Source of the DNA: Methanococcus vannielii SB
Lineage (GTDB): Archaea; AGJL01; Methanococci; Methanococcales; Methanococcaceae
Assembly (NCBI RefSeq): GCF_000017165.1
Contig: NC_009634.1
Coordinates: 1,612,001-1,676,000, forward strand
Direction of reading: 5' to 3'
Length of the DNA: 64,000 bases
This document shows, piece after piece, positions 29,099-37,914 of this stretch (positions are counted from its first letter, which is position 1; the number at the start of each line of letters is the position of its first letter). The translations under genes were made by a program, and so were the position numbers. Under the pieces are notes generated by a model. The model was given only the letters and a program-made list of their open reading frames with translations. It did no database searches and was not told where the DNA came from.

Positions 29099-29665
29099 AT
29101 GGCAGACCAAAATAGAATATATTTTGAATCTAAACGAAAAGTTCACGAAAGCGTTCCAAAAATAATTGTAAATTTGGTAGTGGCGTTTGTTGTATGGCTT
29201 TTAGCAATTTTGGTATTTCAGCCACTAGGTGATTTCTTAGGAAATCCATTTATTTTTGGATTGGTTGGAATGAAGGCCTTAATTTCAGGAGTAGTGCTAA
29301 TTGCACTTGTAATAATTCTTTTGAAAATTCTAAAAAATATATTGATGCTAACTGACGGTATTTCAGATATGATTGCAGTAAAATTCATGAAAGATAAGAT
29401 TGATGAAGAAAAACTAAAGCATTATAGGTCTGGATTTAGGGGTTTAGGGTATGTACTTCTTGCAATAATTGCGTACATGTTTTTCCTACCGCTACTTGCA
29501 GGAATATTTACTGCACTTGCAGGAATTGTTTTAGTACTGCTTGTAATATGGGCAATATTCGTAGTGGTGCGTGTTGGAAATATTTTTTCAGAAGATATTG
29601 AGCAAAAGGCCGCAGAACTTACAAAAAAATTTGAAAAAACCGAACATACGGTTGATGAAGAGTAG
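29099..29665 (+). CDS. Multi-span membrane protein, function unknown
   Basis: 188 residues with four hydrophobic helices (about 20-40, 60-82, 118-137 and 140-160) and a charged C-terminal tail (EQKAAELTKKFEKTEHTVDEE). Start ATG after GGGGGGAGATAT, a very strong ribosome site. The next small membrane gene starts 6 bases downstream, so the two are cotranscribed and may form a complex. No transporter signature is visible. Confidence 0.72.
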   Translation: MADQNRIYFESKRKVHESVPKIIVNLVVAFVVWLLAILVFQPLGDFLGNPFIFGLVGMKALISGVVLIALVIILLKILKNILMLTDGISDMIAVKFMKDKIDEEKLKHYRSGFRGLGYVLLAIIAYMFFLPLLAGIFTALAGIVLVLLVIWAIFVVVRVGNIFSEDIEQKAAELTKKFEKTEHTVDEE

Positions 29666-29670
29666 TTATT

Positions 29671-29901
29671 ATGCGAAAAGAACTATTATTACTACTTTCA
29701 ATATTTTTTTGGGTATCTCTTGCGTATTTGATTGGGTTAAACCCCAATTTACTGTTATTTTTAACCAAGTATGCCCAAATAAGCACATGTGATGCATCAT
29801 TACTTTTTGTGATATTGATGGTGGTTTTTTCAATAATTTCGGCCTGGAAACTAATATATGTAATTAAAAATTCATTAAAAGACTATTCAAAAGACTTTTA
29901 A
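29671..29901 (+). CDS. Small two-span membrane protein
   Basis: 76 residues with hydrophobic helices at about 5-25 and 40-60 (LLLLLSIFFWVSLAYLIGL; ASLLFVILMVVFSIISAWKLIYV). It follows the preceding membrane gene by 6 bases and is likely its partner. Not recognised. Confidence 0.62.
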   Translation: MRKELLLLLSIFFWVSLAYLIGLNPNLLLFLTKYAQISTCDASLLFVILMVVFSIISAWKLIYVIKNSLKDYSKDF

Positions 29902-30034
29902 ATTACTTATTTATTTTAAATATTTATATAATATCTTATTTTTGTTATTTAATTATTATTAAATATTATTTTATATGATAAAATTAATATTTAGCATGGT
30001 TACGTAAACCTTATATACTCGAATTTTAAGAATA

Positions 30035-30170
30035 TTTATTACCTCGGAACTAATAATTCCGGGGGTGTTGGGGGATATTAACGGTTAGAAACACGAAAAA
30101 CTGTTCAAACGACTGTAAATTCAAACTAGCTTTTTATATGGGCGCTGATTTTCACCCCCATATAAAAACA
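30035..30170 (+). ncRNA. Candidate structured small RNA
   Basis: A GC-richer island in a 415-base gap between genes. A TATA-like element (TTATATAC, about 30011-30018) lies 25-30 bases upstream of the first stem. Stem 1 pairs CCTCGGAA (30042-30049) with TTCCGGGG (30057-30064) around a 7-base loop. Stem 2 pairs TTTTTATATGGG (30131-30142) with CCCATATAAAAA (30157-30168), 12 perfect pairs. No ORF fits. GC-rich islands in AT-rich archaeal genomes are often RNA genes. Strand and exact ends are tentative; a regulatory leader is unlikely because no plus-strand gene follows. Confidence 0.4.
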
Positions 30171-30316
30171 TGATTTAAAAATGCCCGAAATTATTTTTTA
30201 TTTTTTTAAACAATTTTTTTAATATATAATAGAGTTATTTTTAACATTGCTTTTTTTATCCCTTTCTTTGCCCCTTTTCCTATTCATTTCCCATAAAAGT
30301 GAAGTTAATTTTTTAT
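30171..30316. other. AT-rich gap, nothing supported
   Basis: The remainder of the gap between the candidate RNA and the next minus-strand gene. It is T-rich, with a C-rich patch near 30264-30282, and shows no ORF or clear repeat. Confidence 0.4.
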
Positions 30317-30580
30317 TTAAATTTTTTTTAATAACGGGTCTATCTCATCCCATATTTTTGAACATGGAACGTAAAAGCTTTTATCTGTTACAATAACTCT
30401 TAAAACTGAATTTCCATCCCATTCAGCCTTTAATTTTATTCCGTGCTGATTTGGGTCAATTACCCAAGGATTATTTCCACTAACTGCAATATTATGTTCC
30501 TTTAACGTTTTCATCATTACTTCAATTTTTGGTTCAGTAATGCCTGAATATTCATGGATTCCACACTTCCCATCTTCCAT
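30317..30580 (-). CDS. Hypothetical protein, 87 residues
   Basis: The ATG at 30580 follows AAAGGGGATA. The product begins MEDGKCGIHEYSGITEPKI and has alternating strands and helices (VMMKTLKEHNIAVSGNNPWVIDPNQHGIKLKAEWDGNSVLRVIVTDKSFYVPCSKIWDEIDPLLKKI). It looks like a small alpha/beta protein. The family is not recognised. Confidence 0.62.
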   Translation of the reverse strand: MEDGKCGIHEYSGITEPKIEVMMKTLKEHNIAVSGNNPWVIDPNQHGIKLKAEWDGNSVLRVIVTDKSFYVPCSKIWDEIDPLLKKI

Positions 30581-30684
30581 AATATCCCCTTTAAAATTTT
30601 TATATTCTATTAATTATAACTGGTTTTTTCAATTATATATATGTTGTCAATTAAATTACACAGATTTTTATTATTCTTAAATAT

Positions 30685-31212
30685 TTAAACATTAATTTTC
30701 TTTTTTGAGTATTCTATTATTTTTAAAAGTACCTTTTCTGCCTTTTTTAGTTCATTATTTGATAGGTAAATTTCAAGTTCTAAAAAAAGCGTTTCAATAT
30801 ATTCACTGTATTTTTCCTTTTGTATTAATAACTCTTTATATTCATAAATCATTTTTCTAAACCGTTCCTGTTTTATTTTTTCCATTTCATCTTTTACATT
30901 ATCCCAGATAGTTGATTTTTTTAAATCGTGTTCTTCTGCAATTTTTCGAATGCTTTTTCCATTTACAATTTCTTCAATAATTTTATTTTTAAGGTCTTTT
31001 TCAACCTTTTTTGGACGGCCAACAGCATCTGTAATGGATATATCAACACCAAAAATTAATAATCTGTTTAACGCCCCTTTATTTTTTCGTCCCATGTATT
31101 CATAAACGGATTTTGGCATTGTTATTTCGTCATAACCTTGTTTTATTATTAAATCTACTTCTTTTTTTGAAAGGTATTTTACAGTATGTATGGTTTTATA
31201 ATTTTTTTCCAT
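30685..31212 (-). CDS. Hin-type helix-turn-helix DNA-binding protein
   Basis: 175 residues. After an N-terminal about 60-residue part comes GRPKKVEKDLKNKIIEEIVNGKSIRKIAEEHDLKKSTIWD, the HTH of resolvase/invertase type, followed by a long amphipathic helix region. It has no serine recombinase catalytic domain, so it is a DNA-binding protein and not a complete invertase. It lies 77 bases downstream of a short tyrosine recombinase gene on the same strand; together they look like a small recombination cassette. AGGGGGCAAT precedes the ATG. Confidence 0.68.
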   Translation of the reverse strand: MEKNYKTIHTVKYLSKKEVDLIIKQGYDEITMPKSVYEYMGRKNKGALNRLLIFGVDISITDAVGRPKKVEKDLKNKIIEEIVNGKSIRKIAEEHDLKKSTIWDNVKDEMEKIKQERFRKMIYEYKELLIQKEKYSEYIETLFLELEIYLSNNELKKAEKVLLKIIEYSKKKINV

Positions 31213-31289
31213 ATTGCCCCCTATTAAGCTATAACTGATATTTACGTAAATTTAACCTCTAATATTTTATTTTTAATAGTGTTATTAGG

Positions 31290-31838
31290 CTATAAATCGT
31301 ACCAATCCCCAATTTTATTAAGTTCTTTTTTAATATCTTCAACGGTAATTTTTAGATAGTGCATTGTAGTGTTTATTGATTTATGACGTAAGTATTTACT
31401 CACTTTTTCAAGCGGTACGCCGTCATTTAATAAGTGTAACGCCCTACTTCTCCTAAATGTATGGGTAGAAAATTCTTTATTTATTTTTGCAACTTTAGTG
31501 TATTTTTTAACTAACTCCCATGCATAAGTCCTGTTTTTAAATTTAAAAAGGGGGTCTTCATCATTTAAATTATTGTCTAAAATATGTCCGAAAATATCTG
31601 AATAAAGCCATTCAGGAATTACCGTTATTTCAAATCTTTCTGTTTTAGTATCTAATAGCTTACAAACACCTTCCTTTAGATTGATGTTTTTGACAGTTAT
31701 AGTTAACAATTCTGAAACCCTTAATGCCATCCCGTATAGCATTTTAAAAAATAACTTATGTTCTTTAGAATCTATATTGTCTATGAATTTTTTTAATTCA
31801 TCCTTAGTAAGCCAGTCCTTACAATAGTGTCTTACCAT
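31290..31838 (-). CDS. Short tyrosine recombinase (integrase family)
   Basis: About 182 residues from the ATG at 31838 (MVRHYCKDWLTKDELKKFI). Catalytic signature residues are visible: Arg in MALRVSELL, HTFRRSRALHLL (His-x-x-Arg), HKSINTTMHYLK (His and the nucleophile Tyr). Only a short piece precedes the catalytic domain, so the core-binding SAM-like domain of XerC/XerA enzymes is missing or very reduced. No tRNA fragment lies next to it. It could be a remnant of an older element or a dedicated small recombinase working with the neighbouring HTH protein. Confidence 0.8.
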   Translation of the reverse strand: MVRHYCKDWLTKDELKKFIDNIDSKEHKLFFKMLYGMALRVSELLTITVKNINLKEGVCKLLDTKTERFEITVIPEWLYSDIFGHILDNNLNDEDPLFKFKNRTYAWELVKKYTKVAKINKEFSTHTFRRSRALHLLNDGVPLEKVSKYLRHKSINTTMHYLKITVEDIKKELNKIGDWYDL

Positions 31839-31913
31839 TTTTACCAACCAAACGCACCTAACGTATCTTAAAAAAAACTTAAAATTTAAAGACCAATAAA
31901 ATAATCTACTCAA

Positions 31914-32759
31914 AATTTTATTCTTAACATATTATCATTTTTAAACTTTTTTTATCTATCTAATTCATTGTTTATATACGTTGATAGATCCAATTCCTAG
32001 TTTAAAGGCTTTTTTATATTTAATTAAATAAGTATATATTTAAATACGTAAATACCTATACATTTAAATATTTTTGTTAATTTATATACATTATATATAA
32101 AATAAATTATTTAAATATTTAAGAATTTAGTTATATAAATATTTAAGAATTTAATTATTTAAATTATTTGATTAATTAATTACCTTATTTTGTCCGGAAA
32201 TTTTAAACCAACAAAATATTTAAATTGTTAGTTATATTAAAAAGTAAATTAGGACGAATTAAAACAAGGTATTTAGAATCGTTTTTAAATTTAAGAATTA
32301 AACCAAGTTAAAAAGAAGATTTTTTAATTTCAAGAAATCTAATGTTTTAATTTACTAATATTTTTAATTATATTTTGAATGGCCATAATATTGTAGTTAT
32401 TCAAATATTCAAAAACTATATATTGTACTAAATAGAAAAATATAAGTGTAATTTACTTTTAACAAACGCCAGATAGCAATATGTCATTTTATCACACTGT
32501 TAATAATATGCATTTTAGCTGTTTAAGATAGTATTTAGGGAAGGGAAACACGGTGTTATCTAAATGAATATATATTAAAAATTTGAGATTAATAATTCGG
32601 GGGTCTTGTTAATCTTACTTTTAAAATTTTGCCTTTAAAATCACACTTTTTTACTTTTAAAATTTTTTACTTTTAATAACCGTTTAATATATTTTTAAGG
32701 TACTTTTAAGATATTTTTTAACAACGTAATTTTTGCAGTAGATAAGTAGATATATTAGT
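31914..32759. other. Long AT-rich non-coding stretch
   Basis: No gene is supported in about 850 bases upstream of the recombinase and helicase genes. A near-perfect direct repeat (AAATATTTAAGAATTTA, two copies about 30 bases apart, near 32,113-32,160) stands out. A short G-rich patch (GGGAAGGGAAACACGG) lies near 32,540. The stretch could hold promoters for both flanking genes, an attachment site, or an undetected RNA. Confidence 0.4.
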
Positions 32760-33110
32760 TTGTAATAGTGATATTGTTGGCGATGGATTGAATGTAAAAT
32801 CCTTTTGGTCGGATATTAGTCAAAGCCCAAATTTTCTCCATGTCGTTATGAGTTCGGGGGTTTGACGTTTGCCCTTAAGAATCATAATTTGGAGTATGTT
32901 ACTCTTTTTAAACAATTATGATTTTTTTGAAAAGGCCAGGCGAAACAGGTGTTTCGTGGGTTTTGCAAAATGTATCATACAAAAATCACGGGTTTGGTGA
33001 TGGTTTTTACTTAACCTTGAATTTGTAAGGTTTTGCAAAATTATTAGAGTTTATATTCAAGCTCATTTTCTCAATGCAAATTTAAACAATAATTCTAAGA
33101 GGAATAAATT
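32760..33110 (+). promoter_or_regulatory. Long structured leader of the DEAD-box helicase gene
   Basis: Upstream of the helicase the DNA becomes GC-richer and packed with inverted repeats: GGATT/AATCC (32785-32789 with 32798-32802), GTCAAA/TTTGAC (32819-32824 with 32861-32866), a ten-pair stem AATCATAATT/AATTATGATT (32880-32889 with 32914-32923) followed by T7 and enclosing a GAGTA/TACTC hairpin, and a CGAAACA/TGTTTCG hairpin near 32,940-32,957. The T-run after the ten-pair stem resembles an intrinsic terminator. Two copies of GGTTTTGCAAAA follow. Cold-responsive helicase genes often have long 5' UTRs, so an attenuation or cold-sensing leader is a reasonable inference. Confidence 0.45.
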
Positions 33111-34727
33111 ATGGACAGTTTTAGAAATTTAGGCTTATCTGAGGATATAATCAACGCTTTGGAGAAAAAAGGTTTTACTGAACCTACTCCTATTCAAGAA
33201 AAAGCAATTCCAATATTAATAAAAGGTGAAATGGATATTGTAGGTCAGGCACAAACCGGTACTGGAAAAACCGCCGCTTTTGGACTTCCAATTATCGAAA
33301 CAATTGATACTAACTCTAGAAATACCCAAGCACTTATTTTGACACCTACAAGGGAATTAGCAATACAGGTTGCAGAAGAAATCGATTCTTTAAAGGGTTC
33401 AAGAAGATTAAATATATTCCCAGTTTATGGCGGTCAATCAATTGACAGGCAAATAAAAGAGTTAAAAAGGGGAGTTCAGATAGTTGTAGGAACCCCTGGA
33501 AGAATACTCGACCACATTTCAAGAAGAACAATAAAGCTTGAAAATGTTTCATACGTTGTTTTAGACGAAGCTGATGAAATGCTAAACATGGGTTTTATTG
33601 ACGACGTTGAAGAAATTCTAAAATCCGTAAATACTGAAAAAAGAATGCTCTTATTTTCTGCAACACTTCCAGACAGCATTATGAAGCTTGCTGAAAACTA
33701 CATGAGGGACTACGAAACAATTAAAGTTAAAAAGCAACAACTTACAACAAATTTAACTGATCAATCATTCTACGAAATTTCTCCAAGAGATAAATTTGAA
33801 TTACTTTCAAGAATAATGGATACTGAAAAAGAGTTTTACGGTTTAATATTCTGTAAAACAAAAGCAGATGTAGATGACCTTTCAGCAAGATTAGTTGAAA
33901 GGGGCTACCCTGCAGAAGGTCTTCACGGTGACATGACCCAAGCACAAAGGGAAAAAACACTTGATAAATTTAAAAGAAGAAGAACAACAGTACTTGTAGC
34001 AACAGACGTTGCAGCAAGAGGAATTGATATTAACGAATTAACACACGTTGTAAATTATGATCTCCCGCAAAACCCTGAATCTTACGTTCACAGAATTGGG
34101 AGAACTGGAAGAGCTGGAAAACAAGGATATGCAATTACATTTGTAGAACCTTCAGAATTTAGAAAATTCAAATACATCTTAAAAATTGCAAAAACGGAAA
34201 TTAGAAGAGAAGAAGTCCCAGATATAAAAGATGTTATCGGAGCTAAAAGGAGAAAAATAAAAACCGATATCAAAACCCTAATGGAATCTGGGAAATTCGG
34301 CGAATATGAAAAAATGGCTGAAGAATTATTGGAAGAGGGCGAAGCAAAGGATATAATTGCAGCGATTTTAAAACATGCATTTAAAGATGAATTTTTGGCT
34401 GAAAACTACAAAAAAATTGGAAAAAGTTCAAGTCAATCAAGTCAAAGGTCTGATTCCCAAAGTAACCGGAAAAGACAATCATTTGACGGGGAAAACATAA
34501 GACTCTTTGTTGCATTAGGAAAACTCGATAAAATGAATCCTAAAAAACTTGTAGAGTACATTTCTAAAAAGTCAGAAGTTAAAGGAAGAGATATTGACGA
34601 AGTAAAAGTCTTTGAAAAATTCTCATTTGTAACCGTTTCTTCTGAAAATGCAGAAACAATTATAGATTCGTTCAAAAACGAAAAAAGAGGAAGAAGAGCA
34701 ATTATTGAAGTTGCATCAGCTAACTAA
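33111..34727 (+). CDS. DEAD-box RNA helicase with DbpA-type RNA-binding domain
   Basis: 538 residues. Motifs in order: F...LGLSEDIINALEKKGFTEPTPIQ (Q motif), AQTGTGKTAAF (I), PTRELAIQV (Ia), GTPGRILDH (Ib), DEAD (II), SATLP (III), LIFCKTKADV (IV), TDVAARGIDI (V), HRIGRTGRAG (VI). After a charged, Ser/Gln-rich linker (about residues 430-460) comes a DbpA/CsdA-like RNA-binding domain (IRLFVALGKLDKMNPKKLVEYISKKSEV). It unwinds RNA in ribosome assembly or at low temperature. The leader upstream is unusually long. Confidence 0.95.
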   Translation: MDSFRNLGLSEDIINALEKKGFTEPTPIQEKAIPILIKGEMDIVGQAQTGTGKTAAFGLPIIETIDTNSRNTQALILTPTRELAIQVAEEIDSLKGSRRLNIFPVYGGQSIDRQIKELKRGVQIVVGTPGRILDHISRRTIKLENVSYVVLDEADEMLNMGFIDDVEEILKSVNTEKRMLLFSATLPDSIMKLAENYMRDYETIKVKKQQLTTNLTDQSFYEISPRDKFELLSRIMDTEKEFYGLIFCKTKADVDDLSARLVERGYPAEGLHGDMTQAQREKTLDKFKRRRTTVLVATDVAARGIDINELTHVVNYDLPQNPESYVHRIGRTGRAGKQGYAITFVEPSEFRKFKYILKIAKTEIRREEVPDIKDVIGAKRRKIKTDIKTLMESGKFGEYEKMAEELLEEGEAKDIIAAILKHAFKDEFLAENYKKIGKSSSQSSQRSDSQSNRKRQSFDGENIRLFVALGKLDKMNPKKLVEYISKKSEVKGRDIDEVKVFEKFSFVTVSSENAETIIDSFKNEKRGRRAIIEVASAN

Positions 34728-34898
34728 TTAAACTCTTTTTTTACTTTAAATTATTTTAAAATTCTTTTTTTTCAAAATTTTACGTTATATAATATTCTTT
34801 TCAAATTTTAAAAAAAATTTACTATAAAATTCTTTTCGGAAATTTTATATTTTTGTTGAGCCTATTTTGAGGTAATTATATTTTATCGAGGGGATTTT

Positions 34899-35813
34899 AT
34901 GGATTTAGGTACTAAACCTGCAGCAATCTTGGGATTTTTATCTATTGGCTGTTTTTTAGTTGTAATTTTTCTAAGTATCTGGTTATATCCTGAATTAAAG
35001 TTTTACGAACTTTTTCTAAACGGTTTAACAGGTTATGGCACGTTTGTCGCAGCAATCATGGCTGCTGTTGTACTTTATGAGATGGTTGATCAAAATGCAA
35101 TGAATGAACAACTTACTGAAATGAAAAAACAGTATGCATTTAGTATCTCTCCAGATATTGTACCTCAAACCGATAATTTTTATTTTTTACATGCCCCTAA
35201 TGGCGATTTTAAATGGTTCACTAAAGCGACTGCCTCAGAAATTGCGTATTTTTTTAGCATTAAAAATGCAAATATTAACTCTAATGAACGAAATCATATA
35301 TCATTACAGGATTATGAAAAGAGAATTTCAATATTGCATAAAGAGGTCACCGATACAACTGCAAAATATTGGCCAACACCTTATTTGAGTTTTATCAATG
35401 TAGGACGTGGCCCCGCGTTTAATTTTATTGTAAAATATGATTTAGAACACTTAAAAAATCAGATAGAAAGCAAATTTAAAAACGAAGAAGTAACAATTAC
35501 GGATTCAAAAATAAAAATTAACAATACGGAATATAACGTAGCCAATGAATCCCCTAAAATACTAACGCCATATTATTCAGAAGAAAATATCTTGAAACAT
35601 GAATTTCCAAACTTTATAAATGAAATTTTTAAAATACTAATAAAAAACACATCAAATCAATATGACATTTCCCTAAAACTAAACATTGAATACTACGATA
35701 TATATAACAAAACCCCCATTAAATCACCAAAATCATCTTTTGAATTGAAAATTTCTCCAGTTTTAAAAAATGACAATACAAGTATATATTCCGTAAATTT
35801 CAACACTATTTAA
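34899..35813 (+). CDS. Membrane-anchored hypothetical protein
   Basis: 304 residues. Two hydrophobic helices at the N-terminus (about 8-30 and 42-64) are followed by a short coiled stretch (DQNAMNEQLTEMKKQYAFSISPDIV) and a beta-rich soluble domain of about 210 residues. This layout is common in membrane-tethered proteins of accessory regions. The family is not recognised. TCGAGGGGATT precedes the ATG. Confidence 0.6.
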   Translation: MDLGTKPAAILGFLSIGCFLVVIFLSIWLYPELKFYELFLNGLTGYGTFVAAIMAAVVLYEMVDQNAMNEQLTEMKKQYAFSISPDIVPQTDNFYFLHAPNGDFKWFTKATASEIAYFFSIKNANINSNERNHISLQDYEKRISILHKEVTDTTAKYWPTPYLSFINVGRGPAFNFIVKYDLEHLKNQIESKFKNEEVTITDSKIKINNTEYNVANESPKILTPYYSEENILKHEFPNFINEIFKILIKNTSNQYDISLKLNIEYYDIYNKTPIKSPKSSFELKISPVLKNDNTSIYSVNFNTI

Positions 35814-35952
35814 CCACTTTACCTAAATTTTAAACCTAAAACTTTTTTTAAAATTTTAAAGGGTATTTTTAAAATAATTTTTTAATCGTAATATTTCGAA
35901 AATGAGATATACCTTTTTAAACATAGTTTTATCTATTTTAGGAGGGGATATT

Positions 35953-37590
35953 TTGAACACATATGATTTTGATTTAAACCTTCAAAAGGTATTTTACGAC
36001 TACTTTAAAAATATCAAGGGCCAGAATTGGAAAAAATGGCTCGATATTTCTTCAAGTGAGGAATACGAAGAAGCAATTTTTAAAAATTCAGGGCTTTCAA
36101 GAGATATTTTAGATGAAATTTATACAAAAAAAACTGATCCAAAAGAATTTTCATTAAATCCTCAGATTTTTTTAAAGGAAAAACTTGAAAGTGACAATAT
36201 TTCAAATTTATTTTCAAAAAATACTTCAATAGTATGCCATACATCAGGAACTTCAGGGGGAGATATTACTAAATTAAAGTGGTTTTTAATTTCAGACGAA
36301 TTTTTAAATAGGGTATGGGTTCCCGGAATGCAAGCTATATTTGAATCAAGCGGACTATGTAACAATAAATCTGCGGTAATTTTTGTTCCAAGTAGAATTA
36401 AAGTTGACGGTTTAACTAAAATCGATGAATTAAATCTTATTCGTCTTTATACTTCTGAATTTTCTCAAAGAGTTGTTTTATCCCATATAAAACCACGTTC
36501 TTACTTAATTGATGAGTATAAAAATGCGACAGATATTGCAACAATTGCAAAAATACTTGCTCTTGACAATATTTCAGTGATATCCGCACCTGCTGCAACA
36601 ATTATTAAATGGGCAGATATTGATAAATTAAAAGCAGGCCTTGAAAAGTCAATGAACAATAAAAATTGGAATAATATTGAAAATGAATTTTTTGAAACAA
36701 TTGAATTTAAAAAACTTTATGAACGAATAGGAATTGATAATTTTGCAATAGAAATTCAAAAAAGGCTTTCAGAAGCATTAAAAGATTCAACTTTAATATT
36801 TAGCATAACTTCGCTTTCAAAGGATGAATGGGGAAAAATAAGAAATTTTATGGGCTGGAACGTCGGTGAAGAAAAGTTTACAAATCTCTATGTGGGGAGT
36901 GAAATCGGCCCTTTTTCAGGAGGAATAAATAAAGAGGATATGTATAGGATGTATGTATTCCCTTTAGTGTATCCAATAATTGAGCGAAAAGGAATAAAAG
37001 AGTTTATTTCAAAAACTAATGATAAATACGGTGTTTTACTTGTATCACGGCCTGACGTAACACCTTTGATAAATATTGATACGGGTGACGTTCTAACAAT
37101 ATTGGATAAGGAAGGTTTGCCAAAAATATCTGGTGAAATTTTACGTTCAGGATTTAAATTAAAATTAGAAATGAAATTAGAAGGCTTTCCAAATACTACG
37201 GAATTTTTTGCAGGAGATTATTTTGATATAAATGGAATAGAGGTATTCAATCCCCGAAAAATGGTTTCGTGCATGGGTCAAAGATTCGGAATTGAGAAAG
37301 ATAACCCTGTTCTTTTAGTTGCAGGCGATTCCTACAAAATGATACTGCCACTTGAAAATAATAAAAATGCATTAATCGACAAAATAAAAGAAGAAATGCC
37401 ATCATGTAATGTTGGATTGGATATTGAAGAAGCTATAAGAAATAAAAAATTATTAGTGGAATCTGGAAAAACGAATGTTACGTCATCAATTAGCCATTTA
37501 GAACTTTTAGAAAAGGTTAGACAGGGTAATTTGCCAAAAGGAGTTCTTAAAAAATGGCCTTTTTATGTTTTAAATATTCCGCAAGAATAA
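35953..37590 (+). CDS. Adenylate-forming (ANL) enzyme, PaaK-like
   Basis: About 545 residues. The phosphate-binding motif CHTSGTSGGDITKLKWF (about 95-111), GSEIGPFSGG and LINIDTGDVLTILDKEGLP place it in the acyl-/aryl-CoA ligase superfamily, closest in layout to phenylacetate-CoA ligase and coenzyme F390 synthetase-type proteins. It would activate a carboxylate with ATP; the substrate is unknown. TTG 35953 is chosen because GGAGGGGAT (35941-35949) lies just upstream; the longer form has no site. It ends about 90 bases before tRNA-Ser, so it is the last chromosomal gene before the integrated element. Confidence 0.72.
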   Translation: MNTYDFDLNLQKVFYDYFKNIKGQNWKKWLDISSSEEYEEAIFKNSGLSRDILDEIYTKKTDPKEFSLNPQIFLKEKLESDNISNLFSKNTSIVCHTSGTSGGDITKLKWFLISDEFLNRVWVPGMQAIFESSGLCNNKSAVIFVPSRIKVDGLTKIDELNLIRLYTSEFSQRVVLSHIKPRSYLIDEYKNATDIATIAKILALDNISVISAPAATIIKWADIDKLKAGLEKSMNNKNWNNIENEFFETIEFKKLYERIGIDNFAIEIQKRLSEALKDSTLIFSITSLSKDEWGKIRNFMGWNVGEEKFTNLYVGSEIGPFSGGINKEDMYRMYVFPLVYPIIERKGIKEFISKTNDKYGVLLVSRPDVTPLINIDTGDVLTILDKEGLPKISGEILRSGFKLKLEMKLEGFPNTTEFFAGDYFDINGIEVFNPRKMVSCMGQRFGIEKDNPVLLVAGDSYKMILPLENNKNALIDKIKEEMPSCNVGLDIEEAIRNKKLLVESGKTNVTSSISHLELLEKVRQGNLPKGVLKKWPFYVLNIPQE

Positions 37591-37644
37591 ATATTATTAA
37601 AAATAATATTGAACCAATTTTATTTATTAAAAAATATAGAAAAG

Positions 37645-37654
37645 TATATATATA
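37645..37654 (+). promoter_or_regulatory. TATA box of tRNA-Ser
   Basis: TATATATATA lies about 27-36 bases upstream of the tRNA 5' end, the usual archaeal spacing for a stable RNA promoter. No other gene on this strand needs it. Confidence 0.7.
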
Positions 37655-37680
37655 ATAATTACCTTTATTATGTTGTTCGT

Positions 37681-37765
37681 GCGGAGATGGCCCAGTCTGG
37701 TACGGCGCGGGACTGCTAATCCCGTTACGCTCTGCGTAACCCGAGTTCAAATCTCGGTCTCCGCG
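37681..37765 (+). tRNA. tRNA-Ser(GCU)
   Basis: An 85-base type II tRNA. The acceptor arm GCGGAGA pairs with TCTCCGC; anticodon stem CGGGA/TCCCG holds loop CTGCTAA with anticodon GCT, reading AGC/AGU serine codons. A long variable arm (TTACGCTCTGCGTAA) and a T-arm CCGAG-TTCAAAT-CTCGG follow. The discriminator is G and CCA is not encoded. A T7 run follows as terminator. The 3' part serves as the integration site of the element to its right and is restored intact by the inserted copy. Confidence 0.97.
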
Positions 37766-37769
37766 TTTT
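37713..37769 (+). repeat. attL core, 57-bp direct repeat in tRNA-Ser
   Basis: From the anticodon loop (CTGCTAATCCCG) to GTTTT past the tRNA end, these 57 bases recur without mismatch at 52216-52272. This is the mark of tyrosine-integrase insertion into a tRNA 3' half. Two 10-bp direct repeats CGAACTGTTA (37847-37856 and 37860-37869) just inside the element may be arm sites. Confidence 0.93.
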
Positions 37770-37772
37770 TTT
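37766..37772 (+). terminator. T-run terminator of tRNA-Ser
   Basis: Seven T residues directly after the discriminator base, the common archaeal signal for ending stable RNA transcripts. The first four T are part of the duplicated attachment core. Confidence 0.6.
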
Positions 37773-37914
37773 AACTTTGCGAAATTTTAGTGAAATAAAG
37801 CTTTTTTGTGGTTTTTTAAGATAAGTTACATTACAGGATTTAGTCCCGAACTGTTATTACGAACTGTTACGGGGCAACTTTCAGGACTTATGAACTTTGC
37901 TATCGGGGGTAACT

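Noticed and set aside
30685-31212. Serine recombinase/invertase
   Set aside because: Only the HTH of that family is present; the catalytic serine domain is absent.
32100-32165. Repeated AAATATTTAAGAATTTA units as a possible CRISPR or iteron array
   Set aside because: Only two near copies in low-complexity AT-rich DNA, without regular spacers. No cas gene occurs in the window.
32776-32866. Resemblance of the GGCGATGG segment to a fluoride riboswitch
   Set aside because: The pseudoknot partner segments are not present, and the downstream gene is a helicase, not a fluoride exporter or enolase.
37547-37750. Minus-strand open frame across the tRNA-Ser gene
   Set aside because: It overlaps a certain tRNA and its promoter.
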